Counted from the stretch's first letter, positions 37,230 to 46,944 are shown. The stretch is DNA of 64,000 nucleotides from Bacteroidetes bacterium GWF2_41_31 (GCA_001769215.1 MEOL01000025.1:39715-103714); one strand, 5' to 3'. Notes: generated by a model from the sequence alone, not told the origin. Program-made: numbers and translations.

Positions 37230-39562
37230 TTTACAACAATCTCATCCACAAAAAACCATGCATTTTCTCCCGTCCCGGGATGCCAGGAAGGATTTTTCCT
37301 CAAGCCGGTTACTTTGATTCCCAGCTTACTCCTGAGTTCCGGGGCCAACACTATTTTTACTTCCTGAATGGCAACCCGGCTATCAACAGAATCAACCGGA
37401 AAACCAAATGATCCCTTCACTTCATAAGGCTTTTCCATATCATACAGGGCAATGCTCCACTCCTGAGGCAGAAAAATCCAGGACGGCTGATCCTGATAAA
37501 AGCGCATCGAAACACTCCTGATGGTATCAGGATGCAACAATTCCATTTCAAGCTCCAGATCGCTTCCGTTATAGCCAATCCAATGGCCATCCGAAAAACC
37601 ATTTCCGCCGATCAAACCATCTACCAATTTTGAGGCATCACCACCTGCATACCTGCTGTCGGGACTGGTTTTTAACGTAAGTTTTGCACCAAAGGCCTTG
37701 TGTTTGCTTATTATCTGCTTGCTAACACTTTTCATAGTCCCGTTTTCGATAATGGCCGCTTTTATGGTGGAAGAGGTGTTTACCGAAAAAGGGGCCACAT
37801 ACTTTGTAGAGAACGTATCCGGATCATCACCAGTGGTGGTATAGTAGATTTGTGCATTGGGAATTTCTGATTGCATTTCAATATTCCAGACACCTGCACT
37901 GTCGGAAGTCGTAATCATATTTACCTTGTATGAGCCTTTTGAATAATGGTATCCCAACGCTTCATACACCTTAAAATGACCCAGAATCCGCTGATAAAAA
38001 GACTCCCAGTTTTTATCCGTTGGTTGCGACCAATCCACCTCTGCCAATGCCGCCATTCTGGGTAAAACCATATATTCAACATTTTCCGGGTTTGCTAAAT
38101 ATTCGGTCCAGACATTGCCCTGGGCACCTAGTATGTGAACAGCTTCTGCACTATCGAGTTCTTCAGGAACGGGCTCATAGGAATACACTTTTTTAAGTGT
38201 CAGATAATTACCAAAGGCCAACGGTTCGGTTTCAGGTTCAGCCTGATAATGATTAAAATAACAATAGGCCCCCGGCGTCATAATGGCATCATGCCCCTGC
38301 TGTGCTGCGGCGATGCCTCCTGTTTCACCCCTCCATGACATCACGGTGGCATTGGGCGATAAGCCCCCATCCAGTATTTCATCCCAACCAATGAGTTTGC
38401 GGCCTTTGCTGTTTAAAAAGGTTTCGATCCGCCTGATAAAATAGCTTTGTAACTGGTGCTCGTCCTTCAAGCCTTCTTCCTTTATCAGTTGCTGACAAAA
38501 AGCACTTTCCTGCCACCTGTCTTTGGGAGCTTCGTCACCGCCAATATGAATGTAGGTGCCAGGAAACAGGTCGATGACTTCGGTTAGTATATTTTCGAGA
38601 AAGGTAAAGGTTTCTTCTTTGGGACAATAAATATCTTCAAAAACACCCCATGTGCCAGCCACCTGAAAAGGCCCTTCGGTGCAGGCATATTCCGGGTAAG
38701 CGGCCAATGCGGCCAAAGTATGCCCCGGCATTTCAATTTCGGGAATAATGGTAATCATCCTGTCGGAGGCGTATTGCACAATGTCTTTTACCTGCTCCCG
38801 GGTGTAATATCCACCGTAAGGTTCGCCATCATATTTCAAGGGCAGTTTATCACTGTGACCCACCAGCGTGGAATCGCGGAAAGCACCAATTTCGGTGAGT
38901 TTGGGATATTGCTTGATTTCAATTCGCCAACCCTGGTCGTCAGTCAAATGCCAGTGAAAAGTATTGTATTTATACATCGCCAACAGGTCGATGTACCTTT
39001 TGATAAAGCAAACCGGAAACATGTGCCGGCTCACATCCAGGTGCATACCCCGATAGGGAAAACGAGGCTGGTCGGTAATTTCAACCCCGGAAACAATGAT
39101 TTCTGAAGTGATTACACTGTTGTAAAATGTTGGAGGGAACATTTGCAACAACGACTGAACTCCATAAAACAACCCTTTGGCCGAGTTGGCCTGTATTTGA
39201 ATTCCATCTGAATGAACTTTTAAACGGTATCCTTCGTTGTTCAGGTTGTTACAGGAGCTGTCAATTTTCAGTAAAATTGTATTGTCATTGGATTCACCTT
39301 CAACCTCATCCACAATTTCGATGATAAACGGTGTGTAACTCCCAATTGTTTTTGCAAGATATTCCGCTACCTTTCTGGTTTCGTTCTGCTTTGAGCAGAT
39401 CAATTTTGTTCTTCCGCTTATCGCGAAATACCCCTTGTTTGTTTGCCACTGCATGGGAACCGGGATGATGGATATTTGATCGTTACTGTTTGTTTGATTA
39501 CAAGAAATCATGAACAGCAAACCGAAGGCCAGAAGTGCATAAAACGATTTTCTAATTCGCAT
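37226..39562 (-). CDS. GH20 beta-N-acetylhexosaminidase lipoprotein with C-terminal discoidin-like domain
   Basis: A 777-aa family 20 enzyme that removes terminal GlcNAc/GalNAc with substrate-assisted catalysis. ATG at 39562 starts a lipoprotein signal (ALLAFGLLFMISC). Motifs: an N-terminal GH20b domain (about 30-150), then FHWHLTDDQGWRIEIKQYP, IPEIEMPGHTLAALAAYP, and the catalytic Asp-Glu in HIGGDEAPKDRW (about 320-331). After a chitobiase-like all-beta domain (about 540-660) comes a C-terminal module (about 665-777) matching that of the GH92 in this window. It starts 7 bp after the glycosylasparaginase gene, so it is co-transcribed with it. Confidence 0.94.
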   Translation of the reverse strand: MRIRKSFYALLAFGLLFMISCNQTNSNDQISIIPVPMQWQTNKGYFAISGRTKLICSKQNETRKVAEYLAKTIGSYTPFIIEIVDEVEGESNDNTILLKIDSSCNNLNNEGYRLKVHSDGIQIQANSAKGLFYGVQSLLQMFPPTFYNSVITSEIIVSGVEITDQPRFPYRGMHLDVSRHMFPVCFIKRYIDLLAMYKYNTFHWHLTDDQGWRIEIKQYPKLTEIGAFRDSTLVGHSDKLPLKYDGEPYGGYYTREQVKDIVQYASDRMITIIPEIEMPGHTLAALAAYPEYACTEGPFQVAGTWGVFEDIYCPKEETFTFLENILTEVIDLFPGTYIHIGGDEAPKDRWQESAFCQQLIKEEGLKDEHQLQSYFIRRIETFLNSKGRKLIGWDEILDGGLSPNATVMSWRGETGGIAAAQQGHDAIMTPGAYCYFNHYQAEPETEPLAFGNYLTLKKVYSYEPVPEELDSAEAVHILGAQGNVWTEYLANPENVEYMVLPRMAALAEVDWSQPTDKNWESFYQRILGHFKVYEALGYHYSKGSYKVNMITTSDSAGVWNIEMQSEIPNAQIYYTTTGDDPDTFSTKYVAPFSVNTSSTIKAAIIENGTMKSVSKQIISKHKAFGAKLTLKTSPDSRYAGGDASKLVDGLIGGNGFSDGHWIGYNGSDLELEMELLHPDTIRSVSMRFYQDQPSWIFLPQEWSIALYDMEKPYEVKGSFGFPVDSVDSRVAIQEVKIVLAPELRSKLGIKVTGLRKNPSWHPGTGENAWFFVDEIVVN

Positions 39563-39569
39563 GTTATTG

Positions 39570-40586
39570 CTATTTTGAATAATAAGAACGGCTATCAAAC
39601 AATTGATTTTCATTATTTTGATACAATGCATATTGAAACCCTGGCACCATACTATAGGCTCCTACCTCACCTTTTTTATTCACGGCGATATAGCCTACCT
39701 GCATAATGCCGCCTTTGGCTCTTTCAAGGTTCGGATATTTGGATATAATACGCATGATGGCTTCCTCACAGGCCTGTTGTGGAGTTCTGCCTTGCCTCAT
39801 CAGCTCAACCACTAAAAACGAACCCAAAGTTTTCATCATAAATTCGCCCATCCCGGTGGCAGTGGCAGCGCCCACCTCATTGTCCACAAACAAACCGGCT
39901 CCAATAATGGGTGAATCACCCACACGCCCATGCATTTTAAATGGCATGCCACTGGTGGTGCAGGCACCGGCCAGGTCCCCGTTATTATCGAGCGCTATCA
40001 ATCCGATGGTGTCGTGGTAGGCGTTGGGATCTTTTTCCCAATTGGCCTTTGGCTCATACTTTTTTTCTTTTAGCCAGTTTTTCCATGCTTTCTCAGAGGA
40101 AGGGGTCAACAGATTCTCTGTTTTGAAGCCATTTTCAAGTGCAAACTGCAAGGCCCCATCGCCCGCCAGCATCACGTGGGGAGTTTTTTCCATGACCATC
40201 CTGGCAACAGAAATGGGATGAACAATTCCTTCTAAAAAACACACCGATCCGGCACCGCCATCAGGCCCCATAATGCTGGCATCAAGCGTTACATGTCCAT
40301 CACGGTCGGGCAATCCACCCAGACCAACGCTGGCATTTTCAGGATCGGCTTCGGGTACACGAACGCCCATCTCGACGGCGTCGAGTACAGACCCGCCACC
40401 TTTCAGCGCTTCCATGGCTGCCAGGTTTGCATCCAATCCATGCGACCACGTTGAAATAATGACTGGCAAGGCGTTAACATCTTTGTTGGTGGATGAAAGT
40501 ACGGAGCTTCCCTTCACTGCACCAGGCAACATCCCGGCCACAGAGGCTACAGCCATGGTTTGAAGAAATTTTCGTCGGTTTTGCAT
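39570..40586 (-). CDS. N4-(beta-N-acetylglucosaminyl)-L-asparaginase (glycosylasparaginase)
   Basis: A 338-aa Ntn-hydrolase that cleaves the GlcNAc-asparagine bond of N-linked glycoproteins after autoproteolysis. The cleavage site is visible as HD|TIGLIALDNNG (Thr becomes the nucleophile, about residue 190), with TTSGMPFKMHGRVGDSPIIGAG and ATATGMGEFMMK for substrate binding. The N-terminus MQNRRKFLQTMAVASVAG is a twin-arginine-type signal, so it is exported folded. It lies between a sugar transporter (48 bp upstream) and GH20 (7 bp downstream). The start at 40586 is favoured by the Tat motif. Confidence 0.93.
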   Translation of the reverse strand: MQNRRKFLQTMAVASVAGMLPGAVKGSSVLSSTNKDVNALPVIISTWSHGLDANLAAMEALKGGGSVLDAVEMGVRVPEADPENASVGLGGLPDRDGHVTLDASIMGPDGGAGSVCFLEGIVHPISVARMVMEKTPHVMLAGDGALQFALENGFKTENLLTPSSEKAWKNWLKEKKYEPKANWEKDPNAYHDTIGLIALDNNGDLAGACTTSGMPFKMHGRVGDSPIIGAGLFVDNEVGAATATGMGEFMMKTLGSFLVVELMRQGRTPQQACEEAIMRIISKYPNLERAKGGIMQVGYIAVNKKGEVGAYSMVPGFQYALYQNNENQLFDSRSYYSK

Positions 40587-40634
40587 CGTTAACTATTCTG
40601 AAACCTAAACTTATATTGAGAAACTCACTGAAGG

Positions 40635-42023
40635 TTAATCCTCTTCAGATACTTCGACCACCCTGTGGTGAGGATAAGGTTTGTATCCATCCAGACCATA
40701 AAAGGCAATGTATAAATAGCTGAACACCGGAATGATGAATGACAGATGTACCGAGTAATTGTCGGCTATCATTCCCATAAAAATGGGTAAAAGAGCCCCT
40801 CCCAGAATCATCATCACCAACAGCGAGGATCCCTGACTGGTATGTTTACCCAAACCGGCAATGGACAAGGTGAAAATATTTGACCACATGATGGAATTAA
40901 ATAACCCGATACCAATAACTGACCACATGGCAACGGCTCCCGTATTGGTAAGTGCAACAACCAACAACAGGATGTTGATGATGGCAAACAAATACAAAGT
41001 CCGGTTGGCCATGGCCCCTCCGATGATAAAAGCCACCAGATTGGCCAACAGGAAAATCCCGTAAACAGAAGCCGTAGCAAAATCGTTGAAAACACCCACG
41101 ACAATAAACGAAACGGCCGTGACGCCCACCATGAGTAGATATTTTAATACTGAATTGCTCATCTTACTTAACGAAATGGCTCCCAGAAAACGGCCAATCA
41201 TTTGTCCGCCCCAGTAAAAAGCAACATATTTGCTGGCCTCAGTGGCCGTTAACCCGGCTATTTCGGGCAATTTAAGGTAGTTTATCATCATACTTCCGAT
41301 GCTCACCTCACCTCCTACGTACATAAAAATGGCGATCATCCCGAAAACCAATTGGCGATAACGCAACGCGCCAAAACCACCCTTTACTTCATCGGGATTG
41401 GTAAATCGCGGAAGCGGTGTAATGCGGATAAATCCCGCCATGAGAAAGAATATCAAAGCAAAAAACAGATAGGGGATTTTCACCGCATCGGCACCTTGCG
41501 AATCCTTAAAAAAGGTGAACACCAAAAACCCACCCAAGATGGGTCCGATGGTGGTGCCAAGAGAATTAAATCCCTGAGCCAGGTTAAGTCGTGATGAAGC
41601 TGATTTTTCAGAACCTAAAATGGAAACATAGGGATTGGCGGCGATTTGCAACAGGGTAAATCCCAGTCCCAATACAAAAAGCGCACTCAGAAACAGACCG
41701 TAGGCATGAAATTGGGCAGCAGGATAAAACAACAGTGCCCCGATGCCGGATATGATCAAGCCCCATATAAGTCCTTTTTTATACCCGATGCGGTTGATGG
41801 GATCGCCATAATAGGCCGAAATAATAAAATAAATGACCGAGCCCACGAAATAAGCCATAAAAAACGCGAACTGGACCAACATCGATTGGGTGTGGTTAAG
41901 CTCGAAGACTCCTTTTAAATAAGGGACCAGGATATCGTTCAGTACTGTCATAAATCCCCACAGGAAAAATAAAAACGTCAGGCTGATAAAGGCTGAAGTG
42001 TAGTTTTTGGTTTGGTTGGTCAT
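40635..42023 (-). CDS. FHS-family sugar MFS transporter (GlcNAc or hexose)
   Basis: A 462-aa, 12-helix major facilitator of the fucose/galactose/glucose:H+ symporter (FHS) group, to which NagP also belongs. Evidence: the N-terminal segment FLFFLWGFMTVLNDILVPYL and the family's QSMLVQFAFFMAYFVGS, then LGLGFTLLQIAANPYVSILG and SRLNLAQGFNSLGTTIGP. It begins a three-gene minus-strand operon with glycosylasparaginase and GH20, so N-acetylglucosamine or a related amino sugar is a likely cargo. Specificity cannot be settled by sequence alone. A weak CATCTTTG element lies upstream of the ATG at 42023. Confidence 0.87.
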   Translation of the reverse strand: MTNQTKNYTSAFISLTFLFFLWGFMTVLNDILVPYLKGVFELNHTQSMLVQFAFFMAYFVGSVIYFIISAYYGDPINRIGYKKGLIWGLIISGIGALLFYPAAQFHAYGLFLSALFVLGLGFTLLQIAANPYVSILGSEKSASSRLNLAQGFNSLGTTIGPILGGFLVFTFFKDSQGADAVKIPYLFFALIFFLMAGFIRITPLPRFTNPDEVKGGFGALRYRQLVFGMIAIFMYVGGEVSIGSMMINYLKLPEIAGLTATEASKYVAFYWGGQMIGRFLGAISLSKMSNSVLKYLLMVGVTAVSFIVVGVFNDFATASVYGIFLLANLVAFIIGGAMANRTLYLFAIINILLLVVALTNTGAVAMWSVIGIGLFNSIMWSNIFTLSIAGLGKHTSQGSSLLVMMILGGALLPIFMGMIADNYSVHLSFIIPVFSYLYIAFYGLDGYKPYPHHRVVEVSEED

Positions 42024-42140
42024 AGAGTTGCTGTTAAATACTTCACAAAGATGGGGTTTTTTCTGTAAAGTTTAAAAGTCTATTTATCGCAATTCAGGTT
42101 AAATTGGCCATATCAATGAAAAAACAGCAAACCACCAGGC

Positions 42141-42178
42141 AAAAAAAAAGCCCTTCACAACGGAAGAGCTTTTTTTTT
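42141..42178 (-). terminator. Intrinsic terminator downstream of the lipoprotein gene
   Basis: AAAAGCCCTTC-ACAAC-GGAAGAGCTTTT stem, flanked by A- and T-runs on both sides; on the minus strand the one imperfect pair becomes a G-U wobble. Suits termination of the lipoprotein gene ending at 42196. Confidence 0.65.
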
Positions 42179-42195
42179 AATCATTTTTTAATTGT

Positions 42196-43071
42196 TTATT
42201 GCTCTACAATCACATCGATGTTGGTGTAATCGCCGCGGCTGGTAATCTCGTTTATTTTTATTAATCCCAGTTTTTGTCCAACTGTTTTAAACATAATTAC
42301 ATCACCAACTGCCAACTGGGTAATGGATGAAGCAGTACCTGTAAAAGCAGTGAAAACATAGGTTTCGCCAATGGCGTCAAAATCGGCGGCGGTGAGTGTT
42401 GTAGTAGAAAACAAGGTCTCGTTTTTAATGGTCCACGAACCCATGGCATAAACGGTATTGGCTTTTGAATCGGCAGGTGAGGCAATGGATGATCCATTCT
42501 CAGCACCTAAATAATAGAGGAAGTCAATATCTGCCTGGTGAGTTCCGGCATCTGCAATATTATAGGTTACCTTATTGACTGTGGAATAAAAACTACCATA
42601 ATCATCATTAAAGGAACCCATGAGCACATCCACATTTTTTGTAACTGCAACACCAACAGCTGCATAGGTCAGAGTCAGACTCATGCTGGTACTTTGGGCG
42701 TTTTTATCTGTCAATAAAAAGGTTATTTTTTCTACTTTTCCGGCTGCCTGTGCATTAAACGTAAAATCAGCATTAAACTGATCGTCGTTAATTGTAAAAG
42801 TGGTGTCGACGAATGTTGAATTGTCCATCGTTCTGGTCAGTCGCAAGGTAGCTAACTTCTCGCCGGATTGTGTATTGGCCGAGGCCGCGATACCTACCTT
42901 GAAAAAGGTATTGGCAGGGATGGTTTCATCCTGGTCGGTATAACCGGCACCACCAATGAAATTAAGTGTTGGGGGGCTAAATGTTTCGTTGTCTTTGCTA
43001 CATGATGACAATAAGAGTACGCCTGCAAAAAAGGCAAGCATTAAAAATGATAATTTTTTCATAATATTCAT
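42196..43071 (-). CDS. Hypothetical surface lipoprotein
   Basis: A 291-aa (or 288-aa from the second ATG at 43062) lipoprotein with signal MKKLSFLMLAFFAGVLLLSSC (lipobox LSSC) and a mostly beta-strand mature region rich in T, S, N and A. No catalytic motif or domain family is recognised. The composition, and a stretch like DYGSFYSTVNKVTYNIADAG followed by DFDAIGETYVFTAF, resemble secreted surface proteins of Bacteroidota. It stands alone between the sugar transporter and the GH2 gene, with a terminator just after it. Function unknown; possible glycan or surface role only by location. Confidence 0.75.
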   Translation of the reverse strand: MNIMKKLSFLMLAFFAGVLLLSSCSKDNETFSPPTLNFIGGAGYTDQDETIPANTFFKVGIAASANTQSGEKLATLRLTRTMDNSTFVDTTFTINDDQFNADFTFNAQAAGKVEKITFLLTDKNAQSTSMSLTLTYAAVGVAVTKNVDVLMGSFNDDYGSFYSTVNKVTYNIADAGTHQADIDFLYYLGAENGSSIASPADSKANTVYAMGSWTIKNETLFSTTTLTAADFDAIGETYVFTAFTGTASSITQLAVGDVIMFKTVGQKLGLIKINEITSRGDYTNIDVIVEQ

Positions 43072-43307
43072 TTAAATTGATGGTTTATTAAAATTGATTC
43101 ATATTTAAACGACAATTATTGTGCCATATTGCTGAAAGGGAGAAAACAGCTTGCTTTTTTCAGTAATTAACAGAGTTTCTTTTCAATAGAATTCTTAAGG
43201 TGGTTTAACTTCAAAACAGTGAACGTTTTAAATAATGACCAGAACTAAAAATTAAACTCTTTAATTGATTATTGGTGACATTTTATAACATTCAACACAT
43301 TGGTTAG

Positions 43308-45824
43308 TCAATTTAATTCACCCAAACTCCTAAACCTAAAATCTTCCTTTACAAGACCTTGACGGGATGAGCTAAATAATACCTGCACCCATTCTCCAGG
43401 TAGCACATCAAAAAAATTATTACTAAAATTCCCCTCCATGTCTGTTTGTATCCACACATTCCTGGCCATTTTTTCTGCCGATATGGTGAGCAAATATCCA
43501 TCCGAAACAGGTTCAGCCGAAAGCTGGATCCCGCTATTTTCAGGCAAAATCAACTCTTTTGGTTTTCCGAAATAATACAAGGCATCCACCAGCAAGTCGC
43601 TCTTGTCCCATACGCCGGCCTTTAAAACAACTTGTTGCATTTTGTGTTTGAATTTTTCAAAATCTCTTAACGACATTTGGGCAGCTACCACGCTGCTTCC
43701 GGCAGGTAAGGCAAACCCTGTTGAGCCTGTTTTTAGTGTATCTCCATCAAAAGTCATAAGCTGCCAACGCAATTCAGTATTTCTATCAATAAAACAATCG
43801 GAAACCACCCAGATGGCGAGGCTATCGTTGTTTTCCACAAATGAAACCAAAAAACGGTCGTAAGCCCTTTTAACAGCAAATTGCATGGTCTTCCAGTGAT
43901 GGTTATAATCTATTCCAGACCAGGAAGTTACCGGCCAGCAATCGTTTAACTGCCAGTACATGGTGCCCATGTTATAAGGTCTGGCCCGGCGATGTGCCTC
44001 GATGGCCTTTTTAATGCCCCTGGCCTGTAAAAGTTGACTTACGTAAATATAGTCTTCAAAATCTTCAGGAACCTTAAAGTCGCGCTCCATGTATTCGCGA
44101 ATTAGTTCTTTGCCCCGTGAATGCTTTTGATGCGCAGCCATCACTTCTGAATCCAGGTTTCGGTCCCCGGGCATCGTAAACGAATCAATGGTTTTTGGAT
44201 CGGGCATACCCTGAAAACCATACTCACTAACGAACCGCCCGATTTTTACGTTGTATTCTTCAAAGGGCATGTCGCCCCACCAGACGCCCCAATAGTGCAC
44301 ATCCCCCTGTTGATAGGCCTTTTCCCTTCCCCATCCATTGGCGGGGGAGCTTGGCACATAGTCGGTTTGGGGGTCGTGTTCCTTCACTACACGTGGAATA
44401 ATTTCCTCGAAAAGGTGCAGATAATCGTTCCAAAGTTTAGTTGAGTCCATCACAGAATACCCAAGCGACTTCTGCCAACCCCAGTTATGCCAGGCTTCGT
44501 CAATTTCGTTGTTTCCGCACCAAAGGGCCATGCATGGATGGTTCCTCAACCTGATAACTTGTTCTTTCACTTCCTGAGTCACATTCTCAATAAAAGCGGA
44601 ATCTCCCGGATAAACCGTTCCCGCAAACATAAAATCCTGCCAAACCATTATCCCCAACGAATCGCATAACTCATAGAAGTCATCGGTTTCATATACGCCA
44701 CCTCCCCAAACCCGCAGCATATTGATGTTGGATTGGTAAGCCATTATGAGCAGTTCCCGGGTACGTGCTCTTGTTACACGGGTCAAAAAGTTATCCTGAG
44801 GAATTATATTGGCACCTTTTATATATACAGGCTGATTGTTTACTTTAAACAGGAATCGTTGTCCTGATTCATCAGGTTCCTGAATGAGTTCAATCTTACG
44901 CAGGCCGCCATTAACACTGATGGATGTTTCTCTGCCCTCCTGATTCATTATAACCCGAAAATTAGTCAGGTCAGCATTTCCCATGCCATTGGGATACCAA
45001 AGTGTCGGGTCGAATAAGGTGATTGGAAGAGAGAACCTATTGATACCCGAATGAAGATCAACCCGGATGTTTGTTTTCATTTCTTCGCTTACCAACAGGG
45101 TTAATGTAGTTTTGCACGACTGAACACTTTCGATCAACACGTTCACCATTATTTGTGCAACAGAATCAGTCACCGTATGTTGATCAATAAAAACCTCTTT
45201 AAGTTTAGCTTCACTCCATGCCTCCAGATAAAGGGGTCGCCAGATACCCATTGTAACCAGTTTAGGTCCCCAATCCCAGCCAAACTGATAGGGTGCTTTA
45301 CGGGTAAAGGCCCTGATTTCGGGAAGCGGAACGCCATATTGTGTTGCCTTTGTTTGATTGATTGGAACAGGAGAAGAAAAACGAACCTGAAGGAGGTTGT
45401 TATTTTTCTGCAAGATGGCCTTTACCGGGATCTCCCATCTCCTGAACATATTATCAGACTTAAGTACGAGGCTGTCGTTGATCCAAACCTCAGCGTAAGT
45501 ATCCAATCCTTCGAACACCAGATTCACTTCATCGTGCCCCAGCATTGTAGCCGGTACATCAAAAGATGTTTTGAAGATCCAATCGGATTCACCCACCCAT
45601 TGAACTTTATTTTCATTATCACGGAAAAAAGGATCAGGAATGATGCCTTTCGACATCAAGGCAAGGTGAACATCTCCCGGGCTGACGGAATCGATGATAA
45701 GCGAATCGGACATAGAATGTAACGTCCAAATCATTGTTTTCAAATCGAGCTTGTCCGTGTTCATCTGCTGACACGACATGATGAAAAAACTAAAAAGGAT
45801 GAAAAACAGCCTGAGTGAAATCAT
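43308..45824 (-). CDS. GH2 beta-mannosidase lipoprotein
   Basis: An 838-aa family 2 glycoside hydrolase of the beta-mannosidase type, which cuts Man-beta-1,4-GlcNAc in N-glycan cores. The ATG at 45824 opens a lipoprotein signal (LFFILFSFFIMSC). Motifs: the sugar-binding domain WIFKTSFDVP; YQFGWDWGPKLV; NMLRVWGGGVYETDDFYELCDSLGIMVWQDFMFAG; acid/base Glu in WCGNNEIDEAW; nucleophile Glu in VSEYGFQGMP. The order and the RVWGGG motif are diagnostic for the mannosidase subgroup. It is divergent from the FNR-like gene at 45935. Likely periplasmic, completing N-glycan breakdown with the GH92 and GH20 here. Confidence 0.92.
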   Translation of the reverse strand: MISLRLFFILFSFFIMSCQQMNTDKLDLKTMIWTLHSMSDSLIIDSVSPGDVHLALMSKGIIPDPFFRDNENKVQWVGESDWIFKTSFDVPATMLGHDEVNLVFEGLDTYAEVWINDSLVLKSDNMFRRWEIPVKAILQKNNNLLQVRFSSPVPINQTKATQYGVPLPEIRAFTRKAPYQFGWDWGPKLVTMGIWRPLYLEAWSEAKLKEVFIDQHTVTDSVAQIMVNVLIESVQSCKTTLTLLVSEEMKTNIRVDLHSGINRFSLPITLFDPTLWYPNGMGNADLTNFRVIMNQEGRETSISVNGGLRKIELIQEPDESGQRFLFKVNNQPVYIKGANIIPQDNFLTRVTRARTRELLIMAYQSNINMLRVWGGGVYETDDFYELCDSLGIMVWQDFMFAGTVYPGDSAFIENVTQEVKEQVIRLRNHPCMALWCGNNEIDEAWHNWGWQKSLGYSVMDSTKLWNDYLHLFEEIIPRVVKEHDPQTDYVPSSPANGWGREKAYQQGDVHYWGVWWGDMPFEEYNVKIGRFVSEYGFQGMPDPKTIDSFTMPGDRNLDSEVMAAHQKHSRGKELIREYMERDFKVPEDFEDYIYVSQLLQARGIKKAIEAHRRARPYNMGTMYWQLNDCWPVTSWSGIDYNHHWKTMQFAVKRAYDRFLVSFVENNDSLAIWVVSDCFIDRNTELRWQLMTFDGDTLKTGSTGFALPAGSSVVAAQMSLRDFEKFKHKMQQVVLKAGVWDKSDLLVDALYYFGKPKELILPENSGIQLSAEPVSDGYLLTISAEKMARNVWIQTDMEGNFSNNFFDVLPGEWVQVLFSSSRQGLVKEDFRFRSLGELN

Positions 45825-45851
45825 GCGTAAAATTTGAGTGAAACCGGAATT

Positions 45852-45859
45852 CAAATATA
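45852..45859 (-). promoter_or_regulatory. -7 element TATATTTG for the GH2 gene
   Basis: Minus-strand TATATTTG (45859-45852) lies 28 bp before the GH2 ATG at 45824, but a well-spaced TTG box is missing. Confidence 0.4.
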
Positions 45860-45879
45860 AGTAAAAGCAACGATGAGAC

Positions 45880-45908
45880 TTGTAAAAAGCCAAACTTTTG
45901 TACTTTTG
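45880..45908 (+). promoter_or_regulatory. Bacteroidota promoter TTG-N18-TACTTTTG
   Basis: TTG at 45880-45882, an 18-bp spacer and an exact TAnnTTTG element (TACTTTTG) at 45901-45908, with the ferredoxin reductase ATG 27 bp further on. One of the two best promoter matches in the window. Confidence 0.65.
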
Positions 45909-45934
45909 CACGCTCAAACCAAATATCAGTAAAT

Positions 45935-46744
45935 ATGAACCTGTCAGGAGAATTGAATTGCGTGATTACACAGTCGATTCAAGTATCACCCATCATGAAA
46001 ATCATCAAAGTAAAACCTGTTGAATGGAGTTTCCCTGCATTTACAGCCGGGCAGTTTGTAGCCCTTGGACTTCCTCCTGAGGCACCACGTTGCATCGAAT
46101 CAACTGAAGAGTTTGCCGCACCCGCCACTGACAAGTTAATTAAAAGAGCCTATTCCATTGCTTCTTCCTCTACCGAAAATGCCGTAGAGTTTTATGTAAC
46201 ACTGGTTCATTCGGGTCAACTTACCCCCAGGTTGTTCGAATTACACATTGGCGATCAGGTTTGGATGGGTAAAAAAGCAGTCGGCATGTTTACATTGGAT
46301 GAAGTTTCACCCGAACGGAACGTGGTATTGATTGCCACCGGGACAGGTGTGGCCCCTTACATGAGCATGTTGCGTTCCAACGCATTGACCAGGAAAGGGA
46401 AAATGATGGTCATTCATGGGGCAGCTAACAGTTGGGATTTGGGATATTCTTCTGAGCTCAAATTACTGGCGAGTCTGTTTGGTAACTTCACCTATCATCC
46501 TACCATAACAGAACCTTTGAAAGAACCATCAGGATGGGATGGAGACACCCGGTTTATTGGAGATATTTGGGCGTCGGGAACCGTTCAGGAAAAATGGGGG
46601 TTTAAACCCTTGCCCGAAAATACTGAAATCTTTCTGTGTGGCAATCCAAAAATGATAGAGGGAATGAAAGAATTGCTTGCCACCGACGGTTTTATCGATC
46701 ACAAAAAAACCCGCCCGGGACAAATCCATGCGGAAGAGTTTTAG
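45935..46744 (+). CDS. Ferredoxin/flavodoxin--NADP reductase family protein
   Basis: A 269-aa FAD/NAD(P)H oxidoreductase of the bacterial ferredoxin-NADP+ reductase type. Motifs: FAD-binding RAYSIASSST (about 70-79), the FVALGLP segment, the nucleotide-binding GTGVAPYMSMLR (about 137-148), and a C-terminal FLCGNPKMIEGMKELL. Cytosolic; passes electrons between NADPH and ferredoxin or flavodoxin. It has its own promoter at 45880-45908 and is the gene nearest upstream of the first regulator of the cytochrome cluster, although a 200-bp spacer with repeat sequence separates them. A functional tie is plausible but not shown. Confidence 0.88.
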   Translation: MNLSGELNCVITQSIQVSPIMKIIKVKPVEWSFPAFTAGQFVALGLPPEAPRCIESTEEFAAPATDKLIKRAYSIASSSTENAVEFYVTLVHSGQLTPRLFELHIGDQVWMGKKAVGMFTLDEVSPERNVVLIATGTGVAPYMSMLRSNALTRKGKMMVIHGAANSWDLGYSSELKLLASLFGNFTYHPTITEPLKEPSGWDGDTRFIGDIWASGTVQEKWGFKPLPENTEIFLCGNPKMIEGMKELLATDGFIDHKKTRPGQIHAEEF

Positions 46745-46830
46745 GGAGAAGTCAGAAGTCAGAAGTCGGGAAGTTGGAAGCTGATTCCCCCTGCCAACAG
46801 GCCAGGCAAATGCCTTCGGAATTAAGGCTC
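46745..46830. repeat. Short AGAAGTC direct repeats and a CCTGCC repeat fragment
   Basis: Directly after the reductase gene the sequence AGAAGTC occurs three times, followed by a GGAAG tract and CCCCCTGCCAACAGGCCAGGC, a fragment related to the G/C-rich arms of the repeat element at 5548-5742. Confidence 0.5.
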
Positions 46831-46944
46831 TTACAAATTAAAAAATCAATCCTTGATCAATTCACCTGACGATATCATTTGTATCAGCATGCAAATTCCG
46901 TCTGGAGAAATCATTGCTGAATGATTAGGATAACAGCTTCTATC

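Noticed and set aside
36000..46000. A SusC/SusD-type polysaccharide utilisation locus around the glycosidases
   Set aside because: No TonB-dependent receptor or SusD-like gene is present in this window; only glycosidases and an MFS transporter are.
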